Origin: Halalkalibacter okhensis
GTDB lineage: Bacteria; Bacillota; Bacilli; Bacillales; Bacillaceae_D
DNA: 64,000 nucleotides
Direction of reading: 5' to 3'
Assembly (NCBI RefSeq): GCF_000787375.1
Contig: NZ_JRJU01000008.1
Span: 1-64,000, forward strand
The number at the start of each line of letters is the position of its first letter. Position 1 is the first letter of the stretch. Below the pieces are notes generated by a model that searched no databases, was not told where the DNA came from, and worked only from the letters and a program-made list of their open reading frames with translations. Below are positions 28,316 through 37,115 of this stretch, one piece after another. The position numbers and the translations under genes were made by a program.

Positions 28316-29659
28316 TTACAATTTTTCTTCTACTAAAGGTTGGTTCACTTTGTTGGCTATACTAACTAGGAATCCAATGATCCCACCCACAATAGCTGGA
28401 ACAACCCAACCTAACCCAACAGAATATAATGGAAGAATAGCAGTAAATAGATCATGAATTACGTCGATCCGGATTCCTGCTGCATGTAATCCTTCAAACA
28501 GACTAACAATAAAGGTAAATAAAATACTTACCTGATACACTTGTTTTTTCCCTTTAAATAGAGGGTGAAGAAAAGTTAACAACATCAAACACATGGCTAA
28601 TGGATATAGCATATAGAGTACAGGAACAGAAATAGCTATTAATGTCGACAAACCAAAGTTTGATATAACCGCACTAAATATCGTAAAGACAATGGTCCAT
28701 TTTTTATAAGAAATAGAAGGTACTATCTTGTTAAAATAAGATGCGCAAGATGTGATTAATCCGATGCTTGTTGTTAAACAAGCAGCAATCACAATAAAAC
28801 CTAATAACAGCTTACCAAATGAACCAAAATAATAACTTGATACACTTGCTAAAATGGCACCTCCGTTATCTAAATGGCCAAGCTCGATCACACTTTTTGC
28901 TCCCATATACGTTAAAGAGGAATAAATAATTGTAAGCAGTACCCCTGCAATAACAGCCACTTTGAAAGTTGAAATCATGATTTCCTTTTTCGTAGTGATT
29001 CCTCTTTCTTTCATGATGTTAATAATCACAATTCCAAAGACAAAAGCCGCTAGAACATCCATCGTTAAATAGCCTTCTTGGAAGCCTTTAAAGAAACTAT
29101 TATTCATAAATGATTCAGCAGGTGCTTGAACTTGTCCGATTGGATTAACAAATGAAACGATTATAAGGATCCCGATAAAAATCAATAATAATGGAGTTAA
29201 AAACTTTCCAATAATATCAACTAGCTTATTAGATTGTAATGAAAAGAATAACGCAATCCCAAAGAAGACAACTGTAAACAGCAACAATGGGAGAAAGCTA
29301 TCATGGTTATTTATAAATGGTCTAATCCCCATTTCAAATGAAACCGTATTAGTTCTAGGTATAGCAAATAGTGGTCCAATCGCTAAGTATAGTGCCACAG
29401 TAAAGATAATTCCATACAATGGATGTACTCGACTTGCTAATGACTGTAAATCACCCTTACCTGAAAAGGCCAAAGCCAAAATTGCAAGAAAAGGCAACCC
29501 GACACCTGTCACAATAAATCCAGCATTAGCTAATAGAATGTTTTCCCCAGCCATCTGACCAAGCATCGCCGGAAAAATTAAATTCCCCGCCCCAAAGAAC
29601 AACGCAAACAACATAAAACCAACTGCAATCACATTTGTGAATGAACCTCTTGATGACAT
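28316..29659 (-). CDS. brnQ: Branched-chain amino acid transporter, BrnQ family
   Basis: This 447-residue, 12-segment membrane protein belongs to the LIVCS family of Na+-coupled leucine/isoleucine/valine importers. The N-terminal FMLFALFFGAGNLIFPAMLG is a clear signature. LGHLDNGGAILASVS and TTSIGLITSCASYF follow. Length matches the family (430-450). It is a single gene with its own terminator and no visible link to the carbohydrate genes. Confidence 0.94.
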   Translation of the reverse strand: MSSRGSFTNVIAVGFMLFALFFGAGNLIFPAMLGQMAGENILLANAGFIVTGVGLPFLAILALAFSGKGDLQSLASRVHPLYGIIFTVALYLAIGPLFAIPRTNTVSFEMGIRPFINNHDSFLPLLLFTVVFFGIALFFSLQSNKLVDIIGKFLTPLLLIFIGILIIVSFVNPIGQVQAPAESFMNNSFFKGFQEGYLTMDVLAAFVFGIVIINIMKERGITTKKEIMISTFKVAVIAGVLLTIIYSSLTYMGAKSVIELGHLDNGGAILASVSSYYFGSFGKLLLGFIVIAACLTTSIGLITSCASYFNKIVPSISYKKWTIVFTIFSAVISNFGLSTLIAISVPVLYMLYPLAMCLMLLTFLHPLFKGKKQVYQVSILFTFIVSLFEGLHAAGIRIDVIHDLFTAILPLYSVGLGWVVPAIVGGIIGFLVSIANKVNQPLVEEKL

Positions 29660-29838
29660 TTATTATCCCCCTACAATTTCCATGAAACACAAAACCATAT
29701 TACAAAATTTTGTCTTTTATCTAAAAATTTAAATTACACTAATTTCAAAGGCAACGGATGATAATATATCATACTGAAATAGCAAAATCAATTGTTTCTC
29801 CCGGAAATACGACATTTTTCGCAATATCTATAAACTTA

Positions 29839-29873
29839 TTCAAAAAAGCGCCCAAATTGAGCGCTTTTTTGAA
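29839..29873 (-). terminator. Terminator after the aldolase-family gene
   Basis: A perfect 13-bp stem TTCAAAAAAGCGC / GCGCTTTTTTGAA with a 9-base loop. The stem itself carries the A/T runs. Confidence 0.85.
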
Positions 29874-29885
29874 TGAATTACTACC

Positions 29886-30845
29886 CTATTTCGACTCTGA
29901 AGCCAATGAGGATTCTGGTGATGTTACCTTATCATAAAAATCAGCGAATTTATCTCGGTCTTCGCTCGCACGATAAGCCATAGCAACACGTGGGTGTTCA
30001 TTTAGGGTTCCAGAGATCATGTAAGGGATGATGTAACCCCACTCCCATCTTTGACGCATTTCTAACATGTGCTTCTCAATGACATCGAGTACTGGTTTTA
30101 ATTCATAGCTTGCTTTTTGAATATGAGTAACGAGAAGTTCTGTATTACAGTTTCCTGCTGCACGACCCATTCCATAAACAGAGGAATCCAGAAAGGTAAC
30201 TCCATTTCGCATCGCAGTCAAAGTATTAGCAAATGCCAATTGCATGTTGTTATGCGTATGAATCCCCAGCTTCTTGTTAGGAATCATTTCTTTAAACTTT
30301 TTCACTTGATGCTCAATGTCAGCAGGGTCTAAACTTCCAAAGGAGTCAACAATATATACAACATCAACTACGCTCTTTTTCACCATATTAAATGCTTCAA
30401 TCAGTTGATTCTCAGGAACACTTGAAAGAGCCATGATATTAAGAGATGTTTCATAGCCAAGATCATGAAACATTTGAACAAGTTGAAGGCCTTTATCGAC
30501 TTCACGAATATAACATGCAACACGAATCATATCTAAAGGACTTTGTTCACGTGGCAAAATGTCATCTGGATCCACACGTCCAATATCAACTAATGCAGAG
30601 AGCTTTGTGAATTTTTTCTGTGGAATAATTTCTTCTATGAAATGATCATCTAAAAAACGCCAAGGGTTCGGCTCCGTCGCTTGAAGCAGCTTAGGTGAGT
30701 TTTTATAACCAATTTCCATATATTCAACACCCGCAGCACTGAGTCCGTTATATAAATCTTGAACATATTCAACGCTGAAGTCCCAATTATTAATTAACCC
30801 TCCATCTCGAATGGTACAATCTATTATCTTGCAACTTTGTTCCAT
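29886..30845 (-). CDS. DRE-TIM metallolyase-like aldolase-domain protein
   Basis: This 319-residue protein has the fold of HMG-CoA lyase, homocitrate synthase and 4-hydroxy-2-oxovalerate aldolase. The metal and base site CTIRDGG is near residue 10. YMEIGYKNS follows. The metal-binding HxHN appears as LGIHTHNNMQLA near residue 195. YGMGRAAGNCNTELL holds the conserved Gly/Asn turn. It carries no allosteric LeuA domain and no CoA-binding hallmark I can read, so the reaction is not assigned. Similar stand-alone proteins occur beside surface-sugar genes elsewhere, but nothing here shows that. It stands alone with a terminator. Confidence 0.75.
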   Translation of the reverse strand: MEQSCKIIDCTIRDGGLINNWDFSVEYVQDLYNGLSAAGVEYMEIGYKNSPKLLQATEPNPWRFLDDHFIEEIIPQKKFTKLSALVDIGRVDPDDILPREQSPLDMIRVACYIREVDKGLQLVQMFHDLGYETSLNIMALSSVPENQLIEAFNMVKKSVVDVVYIVDSFGSLDPADIEHQVKKFKEMIPNKKLGIHTHNNMQLAFANTLTAMRNGVTFLDSSVYGMGRAAGNCNTELLVTHIQKASYELKPVLDVIEKHMLEMRQRWEWGYIIPYMISGTLNEHPRVAMAYRASEDRDKFADFYDKVTSPESSLASESK

Positions 30846-30945
30846 CGTAAGCCCTTCCTTCTGTAATCTTTTTCAATTCAACTTCATATGTAGAAAAACC
30901 ATATGCAGTTTGTACCATGATTCGATAATAGTTGTCAATATTCAA
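30790..30945 (-). CDS. Possible small ORF overlapping the start of the aldolase gene
   Basis: A 51-codon frame begins with TTG at 30945, with AGAGGGG about 9 bases upstream, and ends inside the next gene, overlapping it by 56 bases in another frame. The predicted product begins MNIDNYYRIMVQTAYGFSTY. I recognise no family. The good ribosome site and composition make it possible as a short gene or coupled leader, but chance cannot be excluded. Confidence 0.25.
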   Translation of the reverse strand: MNIDNYYRIMVQTAYGFSTYEVELKKITEGRAYDGTKLQDNRLYHSRWRVN

Positions 30946-31122
30946 ATAATTCCCCTCTTAAGACATACTAAATTCTGATCGCACTAATATTGTGCACATT
31001 TTCACCACTTTATGCCCCTAAACTAACGAATTAGAAGAAAGCCGTCCCTTACTCTCTTCATGAAAACTTCAAACGTTCTTTACATAGAATACACTTATTT
31101 CACCATATTAAATAGTACAATC

Positions 31123-31203
31123 ATGTTGGGTAGAGCGATATCAGGGGTCGCTACACTGACAGCGTTGGCGGGGCTGTTAGTACTTTTTTATAATCACACT
31201 TGA
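31123..31203 (+). pseudogene. Relic resembling the membrane segment of the nearby anti-sigma factor
   Basis: The gap 30846-31339 has no other convincing gene. On the plus strand a 26-codon frame reads MLGRAISGVATLTALAGLLV and then a short polar end. It resembles RVIGGVATLAAASIAGLLIL of the anti-sigma protein encoded on the other strand. The stretch is GC-richer than its AT-rich surroundings and has no clear ribosome site. It is most likely a remnant of a related gene. A tiny membrane peptide is the alternative. Confidence 0.35.
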
Positions 31204-31263
31204 ACTATGGAAATGTAGACTACGTGTAAAAATGTTTGCGCCAATTTCCAATCAATATGATAG

Positions 31264-31295
31264 AAAGGTAACCCAAAACCTGTCTGGCTACCTTT
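31264..31295 (-). terminator. Probable terminator after the anti-sigma gene
   Basis: AAAGGTAACC pairs with GGCTACCTTT (one mismatch) just after the anti-sigma stop. Confidence 0.55.
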
Positions 31296-31339
31296 AATTA
31301 ATTCATACATTTTTAGTGATTCCCCCAATGTAACGTATC

Positions 31340-32758
31340 TTAGTGCTTCTCTAGAGAATCAATAAACGTTTGCAATCTTTGCATAAATACACCTCCATTA
31401 TAATCCTCACGGTCTGCGTGCTTATGCTTGTAAAACCACTCTCCAGAAAGTTCAAACAGTTCAATAAATCCATCGATAAATTCCTCGTCCATTCCACTAT
31501 AATAGGCGTAATGGTATGGAGTCCCACCACCTAAATCTTCGTGGTAAGCATGGTCTATGTTAAAAGCATCAAACATAATTTCTTTACCTTGCTCGAGAGG
31601 AAACCCATCTTTTAATTTACCAAATGAGTAAAAGCTGTCGGCTGAAACCGTTGGCTCACTAAAGCGCCATTCGGTAAAATAATCGTGTTCAATTCTTTCA
31701 ATCGTTGTCTCCGGCGGAAGATAGCTTGTGATTCCTACTTCTTCATTTTCATAGAGCTCCAATTGTACTTCCTCGAATCCAAAGGCGCCTATTTGTAGGA
31801 GGACTGTTTTTTCCAGAGGACGTTGGTACTCATCATGAAGCTCTCCTTCTGACCCAGGAACAGTGTATGGCGTCTGCACCCTCATGTATGTAAAAATGAG
31901 CCACGATACAAACCAACTTTCCTTATTGTCAAGTGGAAAATCCGCCGTATAAATCATCGGTTGTCCTAATAAGTCAGAGACATACAACTCCATAAAGCGT
32001 CCGCTTTCTTCATCAATGAATGCATACATCCTAGTGTTTTCCATATCGAAAGGGAATACATGATCGAAAGGAAATGAAATCTGAAAGTTCATTCGCATTT
32101 CCTCTATTAAAGTATTTGTGGGCACAATCGTCTCCGCCGTTTGTGAGAAATCAGCGGTTAACTTTTGTATTTGCTCTTCTATTAGTTCTTCACCCGCATC
32201 AATATCAAAAACAAGAAGATTCATTTGTTCTGAGTCAGGCCCATTTATCTTGACTGAATGAACATCTTCCCCCTCTTCTTCCTCTACAAACCAGTTCCTA
32301 GGAAGGTGAACAGAAAATGTATTGTTGTAAATATTGGTGGTGTTCATTGCATTTAAATCATCATAATCAAAAGTCGGCCTCTCGAGCACCCTTTTAACTA
32401 GTTCAACATTTTCTTCGATATGCTGCAGGTCTATTGATTCTCCCGCTCTTATCTCACCTTTTCCATCTTCCGGAAGCGTGTGAGTTGGCACTTCATCTTG
32501 CGTGTCGTCTTGAAAGACTGTTAGATTTAGAATTAATAAACCCGCAATACTTGCGGCAGCTAGCGTTGCCACCCCTCCAATAACACGTTGACCAAGCTTC
32601 TTTCGCTTCTGTTCCTTTCTAGGGCGAGTACTAAGATCTTTCAGGCCTTTTTGAAACGCAAGTAAACTTTTATTCCTCGCTTCCTTAGAAGCTTTCATCG
32701 CCTTCCTTTTCTGCATAATATAGCGAAGTTCCTCATCCTCACGTTTGCGGTCACTCAT
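31340..32758 (-). CDS. Membrane-anchored anti-sigma factor-like protein
   Basis: This 472-residue protein has a basic cytoplasmic N-terminus (about residues 1-55), one transmembrane segment (RVIGGVATLAAASIAGLLIL, about 57-80) and a large extracytoplasmic domain rich in Glu and Asp. It overlaps the ECF sigma gene by ATGA, the standard sigma/anti-sigma arrangement. No zinc-finger HxxxCxxC motif is visible, so it is not a ZAS-type anti-sigma. The signal it senses and the outer-domain family are unknown. Confidence 0.72.
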   Translation of the reverse strand: MSDRKREDEELRYIMQKRKAMKASKEARNKSLLAFQKGLKDLSTRPRKEQKRKKLGQRVIGGVATLAAASIAGLLILNLTVFQDDTQDEVPTHTLPEDGKGEIRAGESIDLQHIEENVELVKRVLERPTFDYDDLNAMNTTNIYNNTFSVHLPRNWFVEEEEGEDVHSVKINGPDSEQMNLLVFDIDAGEELIEEQIQKLTADFSQTAETIVPTNTLIEEMRMNFQISFPFDHVFPFDMENTRMYAFIDEESGRFMELYVSDLLGQPMIYTADFPLDNKESWFVSWLIFTYMRVQTPYTVPGSEGELHDEYQRPLEKTVLLQIGAFGFEEVQLELYENEEVGITSYLPPETTIERIEHDYFTEWRFSEPTVSADSFYSFGKLKDGFPLEQGKEIMFDAFNIDHAYHEDLGGGTPYHYAYYSGMDEEFIDGFIELFELSGEWFYKHKHADREDYNGGVFMQRLQTFIDSLEKH

Positions 32759-33309
32759 CGACTATTCACCTCCATATTCATCCGTTCAGAAAGAGCCATT
32801 CTCGCCCGTCGTTGTGTTGATTTGACAGCAAGAACTGATTTCCCCATAATGTGTGCTGTTTCTTTAATTGAAAAATCCTCTATAAACCTTAAATGGAGAA
32901 CAGTCTGATAGTGGATTGGTAGCTTATTAATGCTCTCGAGAAGTTCATCCATGTGAAAATTACGAAAAACGGTATCTTCCGCCGATTCATCTTTGCCACT
33001 AAAGTGCTCAATCACGTCTACTTCCATTGAGATGGACTGCCTTTCCTTCTTTTGCTTACGGTAATAATCAATTACGACATTTCGAGCAATCTTAAATATC
33101 CATGTTTTAAAGGAAGATTTTCCTTCAAATCGGTCAAGCTGTCTTGCCACTTTAAAGAAGACATCCTGCAGCAGTTCCTCTGTGTCGTGATAGCTATTCG
33201 TTTGTATGTATATGTATTGAAAAATTCGGTCCACATAACGTTCATGCAATTGCTGAATAGCTTGTTGATCACCTGTAATAATCTCACGTATGAGTTCGTG
33301 ATCGTTCAT
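32755..33309 (-). CDS. ECF-type RNA polymerase sigma factor
   Basis: This 184-residue sigma-70 family protein has region 2 (YHDTEELLQDVFFKVARQLDRF, with KTWIFKIARNVVIDYYRK) and region 4 (LPIHYQTVLHLRFIEDFSIKETAHIMGKS). It lacks regions 1 and 3, as usual for ECF sigmas. GGGAGG precedes the ATG. It is co-transcribed with the membrane protein that overlaps its stop, which presumably holds it inactive. An autoregulated promoter could not be identified with confidence. Confidence 0.92.
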   Translation of the reverse strand: MNDHELIREIITGDQQAIQQLHERYVDRIFQYIYIQTNSYHDTEELLQDVFFKVARQLDRFEGKSSFKTWIFKIARNVVIDYYRKQKKERQSISMEVDVIEHFSGKDESAEDTVFRNFHMDELLESINKLPIHYQTVLHLRFIEDFSIKETAHIMGKSVLAVKSTQRRARMALSERMNMEVNSR

Positions 33310-33426
33310 TTCTCAACCTCCCACATCTTTTGTCGTAAGTATAGACGATTATGCTGAACAAAAGATGCATATATCTGATATATTTTTGAAATTCATCATT
33401 ACATTTTCTTAATAACGAAAACAAAA

Positions 33427-33465
33427 ACGGATACAACACTTGTAGCTCCCAAGTGTTGCATCCGT
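33427..33465 (-). terminator. Terminator after fabG-like gene
   Basis: ACGGATACAACACTTG pairs with CAAGTGTTGCATCCGT (one mismatch) around a 7-base loop. TTTTTGTTTTC follows on the minus strand. Confidence 0.88.
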
Positions 33466-33526
33466 TGATTTTTGTATGTTCTTCACGAACACCTTTGTCA
33501 AACACAAATTATACTATTCACAGAGA

Positions 33527-34267
33527 CTAAATAACCGTACCTCCGTCAATACTTAAAATTGTACCGGTAATATATCTCGCTTCATCCGATGCAAGGAATG
33601 CATAACCATTTGCTATATCTTCTGGTTCACCCATGCAATTTAATACCGATTTACTCTTCATCATCTCTTTCACCTTTTCAGGCATTTTATCGACCATCGG
33701 AGTAGATATAAAGCCAGGAGCAATTGCGTTGACACGGATACCATATCTCCCCAATTCCTTTGCCCAAGACTTTGTCATCCCATTGACTCCCCACTTTGCT
33801 GCAGCGTAATTGGTTTGACCGAAATTCCCATAAAGCCCTACAACAGAAGAAGCATTCAAAATAACTCCGCTTTTTTGTTCAATCATGACTTTTGCTGCTT
33901 CCTGAGCGACATTAAATACCCCTTTTAAATTGACATTTATGACACTGTCCCACTGCTGTTCTGTCATCTTTACTAATTTCGCATCATTCGTAATACCTGC
34001 ATTATTAACGACAATATCAATGTGACCATATTGAGCAACAGTTTCTTCCATGATTTTTTCGACATTTTGCCGATCTGTCACATCTGCTTCAATAGCAATG
34101 CTCTCTCCACCTAAATCTCTTATCATCTTTAAAGTATGAGCAAGATCTTCCTTCTTTAAGTCTACTAATGCAAGCTTTGCACCTTCTAAAGCAAACTTTT
34201 TGGCTGTCGCTTCTCCAATTCCTCTTGATGCACCTGTAATAATCGCAACTTTCCCATTTAATCTCAT
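33527..34267 (-). CDS. 3-oxoacyl-ACP / acetoacetyl-CoA reductase-like SDR
   Basis: This 246-residue short-chain dehydrogenase of the FabG/PhaB type has the NADP motif TGASRGIGEA, NNAG near residue 88, catalytic Ser in LNASSVVG, and YAAAK near residue 152. It lies beside phaP in the PHB locus, so it may supply (R)-3-hydroxybutyryl-CoA alongside PhaB, or act in fatty acid metabolism. I use ATG 34267 because AAGGGGG is 7 bases upstream; the ATG at 34273 is only about 1 base from that site. Confidence 0.85.
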   Translation of the reverse strand: MRLNGKVAIITGASRGIGEATAKKFALEGAKLALVDLKKEDLAHTLKMIRDLGGESIAIEADVTDRQNVEKIMEETVAQYGHIDIVVNNAGITNDAKLVKMTEQQWDSVINVNLKGVFNVAQEAAKVMIEQKSGVILNASSVVGLYGNFGQTNYAAAKWGVNGMTKSWAKELGRYGIRVNAIAPGFISTPMVDKMPEKVKEMMKSKSVLNCMGEPEDIANGYAFLASDEARYITGTILSIDGGTVI

Positions 34268-34467
34268 TTCCATTCCCCCTTACTTATTCAGGTCTCTGTC
34301 CAGATCCAAGTAACAAGGTTAATAGTGATTAAGGGCTTTAGAAATCGCTTGCACATAAAAAAAGGAAAACTAGCCATCCATAAAGTCTAACTTGGATCAT
34401 CTTGAGAAGTATTGTCTCAAAGAAGCCGTTATTATTATGAATGAGCTTGGATTCCTATTAGAAATAT

Positions 34468-34974
34468 TTATTTTGTATTAGTTGCATAATAGTCGAAGAA
34501 TTTAAACATTTGAGGCTGTGTTTGCTGCCACTGGTCAAAAAGTCCTTCAAATGCATTAGTCGTTTTTTCACGCATTTTTTGATTTTGAGCTATCGTATTT
34601 GCAAATGTTTCTTGTAATTGATCCGTTGACTTTGAGAGTAGCTCAAGTGAAGCCTTACTTGGTAAAGTAGCAATCGCTTGAGACTTATGACCGATTTCTT
34701 CTAATTTATTCAACCAATCTTGATAATTTTGTCCACCAAGTGCCTTGTTATAATTTTCAAGTAATGATTGTGTGCTTGTTTTCCATTCAGTTGTCATCTT
34801 TTTTGAATTCTCTTCAAATTGATTTATTTGCTCTTTCGTTCCTTCAATCCATTCTCTTTGACTATCAAAAGCTTGAAGTGTTCTTGTCTCAAATTCTTCA
34901 ATATAGTTAAATTGACTCCACCAATCTTTCACGAAACCACTATTTGAATTATTCGTCTCCTTTTTTGCCACCAT
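34468..34974 (-). CDS. phaP: Phasin, PHA granule-associated protein
   Basis: This 168-residue hydrophilic, mostly helical protein matches Bacillus PhaP in size, amphipathic helices and its position next to phaQ and divergent from phaRBC. FVKDWWSQFNYIEEFETRTLQ near the N-terminus and many Gln-rich helices fit a granule coat protein that limits PHB granule size. There is no membrane segment or signal peptide. The identification leans on gene order as much as sequence. GGAGGG lies about 7 bases before the ATG. Confidence 0.82.
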   Translation of the reverse strand: MVAKKETNNSNSGFVKDWWSQFNYIEEFETRTLQAFDSQREWIEGTKEQINQFEENSKKMTTEWKTSTQSLLENYNKALGGQNYQDWLNKLEEIGHKSQAIATLPSKASLELLSKSTDQLQETFANTIAQNQKMREKTTNAFEGLFDQWQQTQPQMFKFFDYYATNTK

Positions 34975-35132
34975 CTAAAATCCCTCCACGTAATTAAATT
35001 ATATTTACCGTAGCCAATTATGACTTGGTATTAACAACATAAAACAATGTTAAATACATTTGTTTATGTTACTAACAAGTTTCGGTGACTTAACTATGAA
35101 GTTATTCTACTTAATCCTCTGATCTTCATTGT

Positions 35133-35513
35133 TTATCTAGGTGGGGTGAAGAAGTTTGTATACATATTAAAAAATTGATCAAGCATCTTTTGATATTGCT
35201 CTAGTGAACTTGCCCAAATATCAAGGTATTGCTCTCCTGCCGAAGTAATGGAATAAATTCTTTTTGCTGGACCAGATGAGGTTGTATCCCATTCTGAAGT
35301 TACGAGTTCATCTTTTTCAAGTTGACGAAGAATTCGATAGAAGTTCCCTTGATCAACAGAGTGAAACCCAAATTGCGTTAGTTTTTGCATTAGTTCATAA
35401 CCATGTGCATTCCAATCCTTTAATAGCAACAGTAATACAGGAATAATGAAATTTTTTGGAGCTCCAGCTGCTTCTGCTTTCTTTTTATCTATGCTACTGC
35501 GTCTGGGTGTCAT
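35133..35513 (-). CDS. phaQ: PHB-responsive transcriptional repressor, PadR family
   Basis: This 126-residue PadR-type winged-helix protein corresponds to Bacillus PhaQ, which represses phaP and itself and is released by binding PHB. The family core FIIPVLLLLLKDWNAHGYELM begins near residue 22. NFYRILRQLEKDELVTSEW is the recognition helix and wing. A short C-terminal helix allows dimerisation. It faces phaR across a 265-base promoter stretch holding a small palindrome. Confidence 0.88.
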   Translation of the reverse strand: MTPRRSSIDKKKAEAAGAPKNFIIPVLLLLLKDWNAHGYELMQKLTQFGFHSVDQGNFYRILRQLEKDELVTSEWDTTSSGPAKRIYSITSAGEQYLDIWASSLEQYQKMLDQFFNMYTNFFTPPR

Positions 35514-35563
35514 TCTATCACCTTCTCACCAATTATTAAAAAATATCTCTATATGTAATTTAC

Positions 35564-35573
35564 ACCTATAGGT
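35564..35573. promoter_or_regulatory. Palindrome in the phaQ/phaR promoter region
   Basis: ACCTATAGGT is a perfect 10-bp palindrome about 50 bases before phaQ in the divergent promoter gap. It is a candidate PhaQ operator. The rest of the gap is AT-rich with no gene. Confidence 0.4.
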
Positions 35574-35778
35574 AAAAAAAGTCAACCTTTACCACTTCAT
35601 TCAAAAAACGACAAAAAGAACAAGAAAACTACACACTCACCTAAATGAAAGCGCACAAACTGTCTAAATTTAAGGAAAAATGAAACTATTTTACGAATTG
35701 TTTTTGCCAAAAATCTACTCATTTTGCCTTACTATTAAATTGTAAAAGCTTTTAAATAAAAAGTTAGGAGTGGGATTC

Positions 35779-36231
35779 ATGTCAAAACAAACAACGCTAG
35801 ATCCTTTTGCCCTGTGGAAAAGCATGTATGAACAAACAGAGTCAAATCTAAGCGACGCAATCCATGAAACTCTGAAAAAAGAAGAATACGCAGAGTATTT
35901 AGGACACTTGCAGAGCGGATACCTCCAGTATCAGCAGTTTATCCAAAGTGCAACTGATGCTTACCTTAAGCAAATCAATGTTCCAACTCGTGAAGAAATT
36001 TCAAGCGTTGCCTCTCTAATTATTAACGTAGAGGAAAAAGTCGAAAATCTTGACGAGAAAATCGAGGACGAGATCCTTAATCAAAATGTATCTTCTGAAA
36101 TAACTAAATTAAAAGCAAGCATAACAAGACTCGATAAAAAAATGAGTCAAATTTTGAAAATATTGACCAATGAAGAAGAGCAAGCTACACAGGATCCTCC
36201 TTCTTCAGAGCAAGACCAAAAGCCAGAATAA
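35779..36231 (+). CDS. phaR: PhaR, class IV PHA synthase subunit
   Basis: This 150-residue protein is the small subunit that must pair with PhaC in class IV (Bacillus) PHA synthases. It is hydrophilic with a C-terminal coiled coil (VASLIINVEEKVENLDEKIE onwards) and an acidic Pro/Ser tail. I use ATG 35779, since AGGAGTGG ends 4 bases before it; a GTG at 35770 lies within that site. It is the first gene of phaR-phaB-phaC, with no internal terminator. Confidence 0.9.
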   Translation: MSKQTTLDPFALWKSMYEQTESNLSDAIHETLKKEEYAEYLGHLQSGYLQYQQFIQSATDAYLKQINVPTREEISSVASLIINVEEKVENLDEKIEDEILNQNVSSEITKLKASITRLDKKMSQILKILTNEEEQATQDPPSSEQDQKPE

Positions 36232-36295
36232 CTATACTAGTCTAGTAACTCTTTAATACACAAACTAAAACTATAAGAAAATTGGAGGAATCAAA

Positions 36296-37078
36296 ATGAC
36301 AATTATTCAAAATGACTCAGCCTTAAATCAACAAGAAAGTTTAAGCTTAGAAGGAAAAGTTGCGATCGTAACAGGAGGTTCACGAGGCATTGGCGCAACG
36401 ATTGCTAAAGATTTAGCTAGCAAAGGTGCAAAAGTTGTCATTAACTACAACGCTAGAAAAGATGCTGCAGATGGGGTTCTCTTTGAAATTGATCAACTAG
36501 GTGGAAGCGGTGTCGCGTTCCAAGCGGATGTATCTAACCATGATCAAGCTCATGCATTAGTTGAAAATACAATCGATTATTATGGCAAAGTAGACATCCT
36601 TGTTAATAATGCTGGTATTACAAGAGACCGTACGTTCAAAAAGCTTAGTACGCAAGAGTGGAATGAGGTTATTAACGTCAACTTAAATAGTATTTATCAT
36701 ACTACTTCAGCTGTTATTAACCCAATGCTTGAGCAAAACTTTGGTCGTATTATTAATATTAGTTCCATCATCGGACAAGCTGGTGGCTTTGGTCAAACAA
36801 ACTATGCTGCTTCAAAAGCTGGAATGATTGGCTTCACCAAATCCCTTGCTTTAGAAACAGCTAGTAAAGGCATTACAGTCAATGCAGTATGTCCTGGATT
36901 TATTGAGACGGAAATGGTTGCAGAAATGCCAGAAAAAGTGTTAGAACAAATTGTTGGGAAAGTTCCAATGAAACGCTTAGGTCAAACTGCAGAAATCGCT
37001 GACGCTGTGCTCTTCTTAGCAAATAATAGCTATATCACTGGCCAGTGCATCAATGTCAATGGCGGATTATACATGTAA
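36296..37078 (+). CDS. phaB: Acetoacetyl-CoA reductase
   Basis: This 260-residue NADPH-dependent short-chain dehydrogenase makes (R)-3-hydroxybutyryl-CoA for PHB synthesis. TGGSRGIGAT binds cofactor, NNAGITRDRTFKKL is typical of PhaB/FabG, ISSIIGQAGGFGQTNYAASKAG holds catalytic Ser, Tyr and Lys. A TTGGAGG site precedes the ATG. It lies between phaR and phaC. The usual thiolase PhaA is absent here, as in other Bacillus pha loci. Confidence 0.92.
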   Translation: MTIIQNDSALNQQESLSLEGKVAIVTGGSRGIGATIAKDLASKGAKVVINYNARKDAADGVLFEIDQLGGSGVAFQADVSNHDQAHALVENTIDYYGKVDILVNNAGITRDRTFKKLSTQEWNEVINVNLNSIYHTTSAVINPMLEQNFGRIINISSIIGQAGGFGQTNYAASKAGMIGFTKSLALETASKGITVNAVCPGFIETEMVAEMPEKVLEQIVGKVPMKRLGQTAEIADAVLFLANNSYITGQCINVNGGLYM

Positions 37079-37115
37079 CAAAAATTTAGGTTAGATGTGA
37101 AAGGGAGAATGGTTA

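Noticed and set aside
33052-33357. 101-codon plus-strand frame over the sigma factor gene
   Set aside because: It is antisense to conserved sigma region 2 and has no motif or good start.
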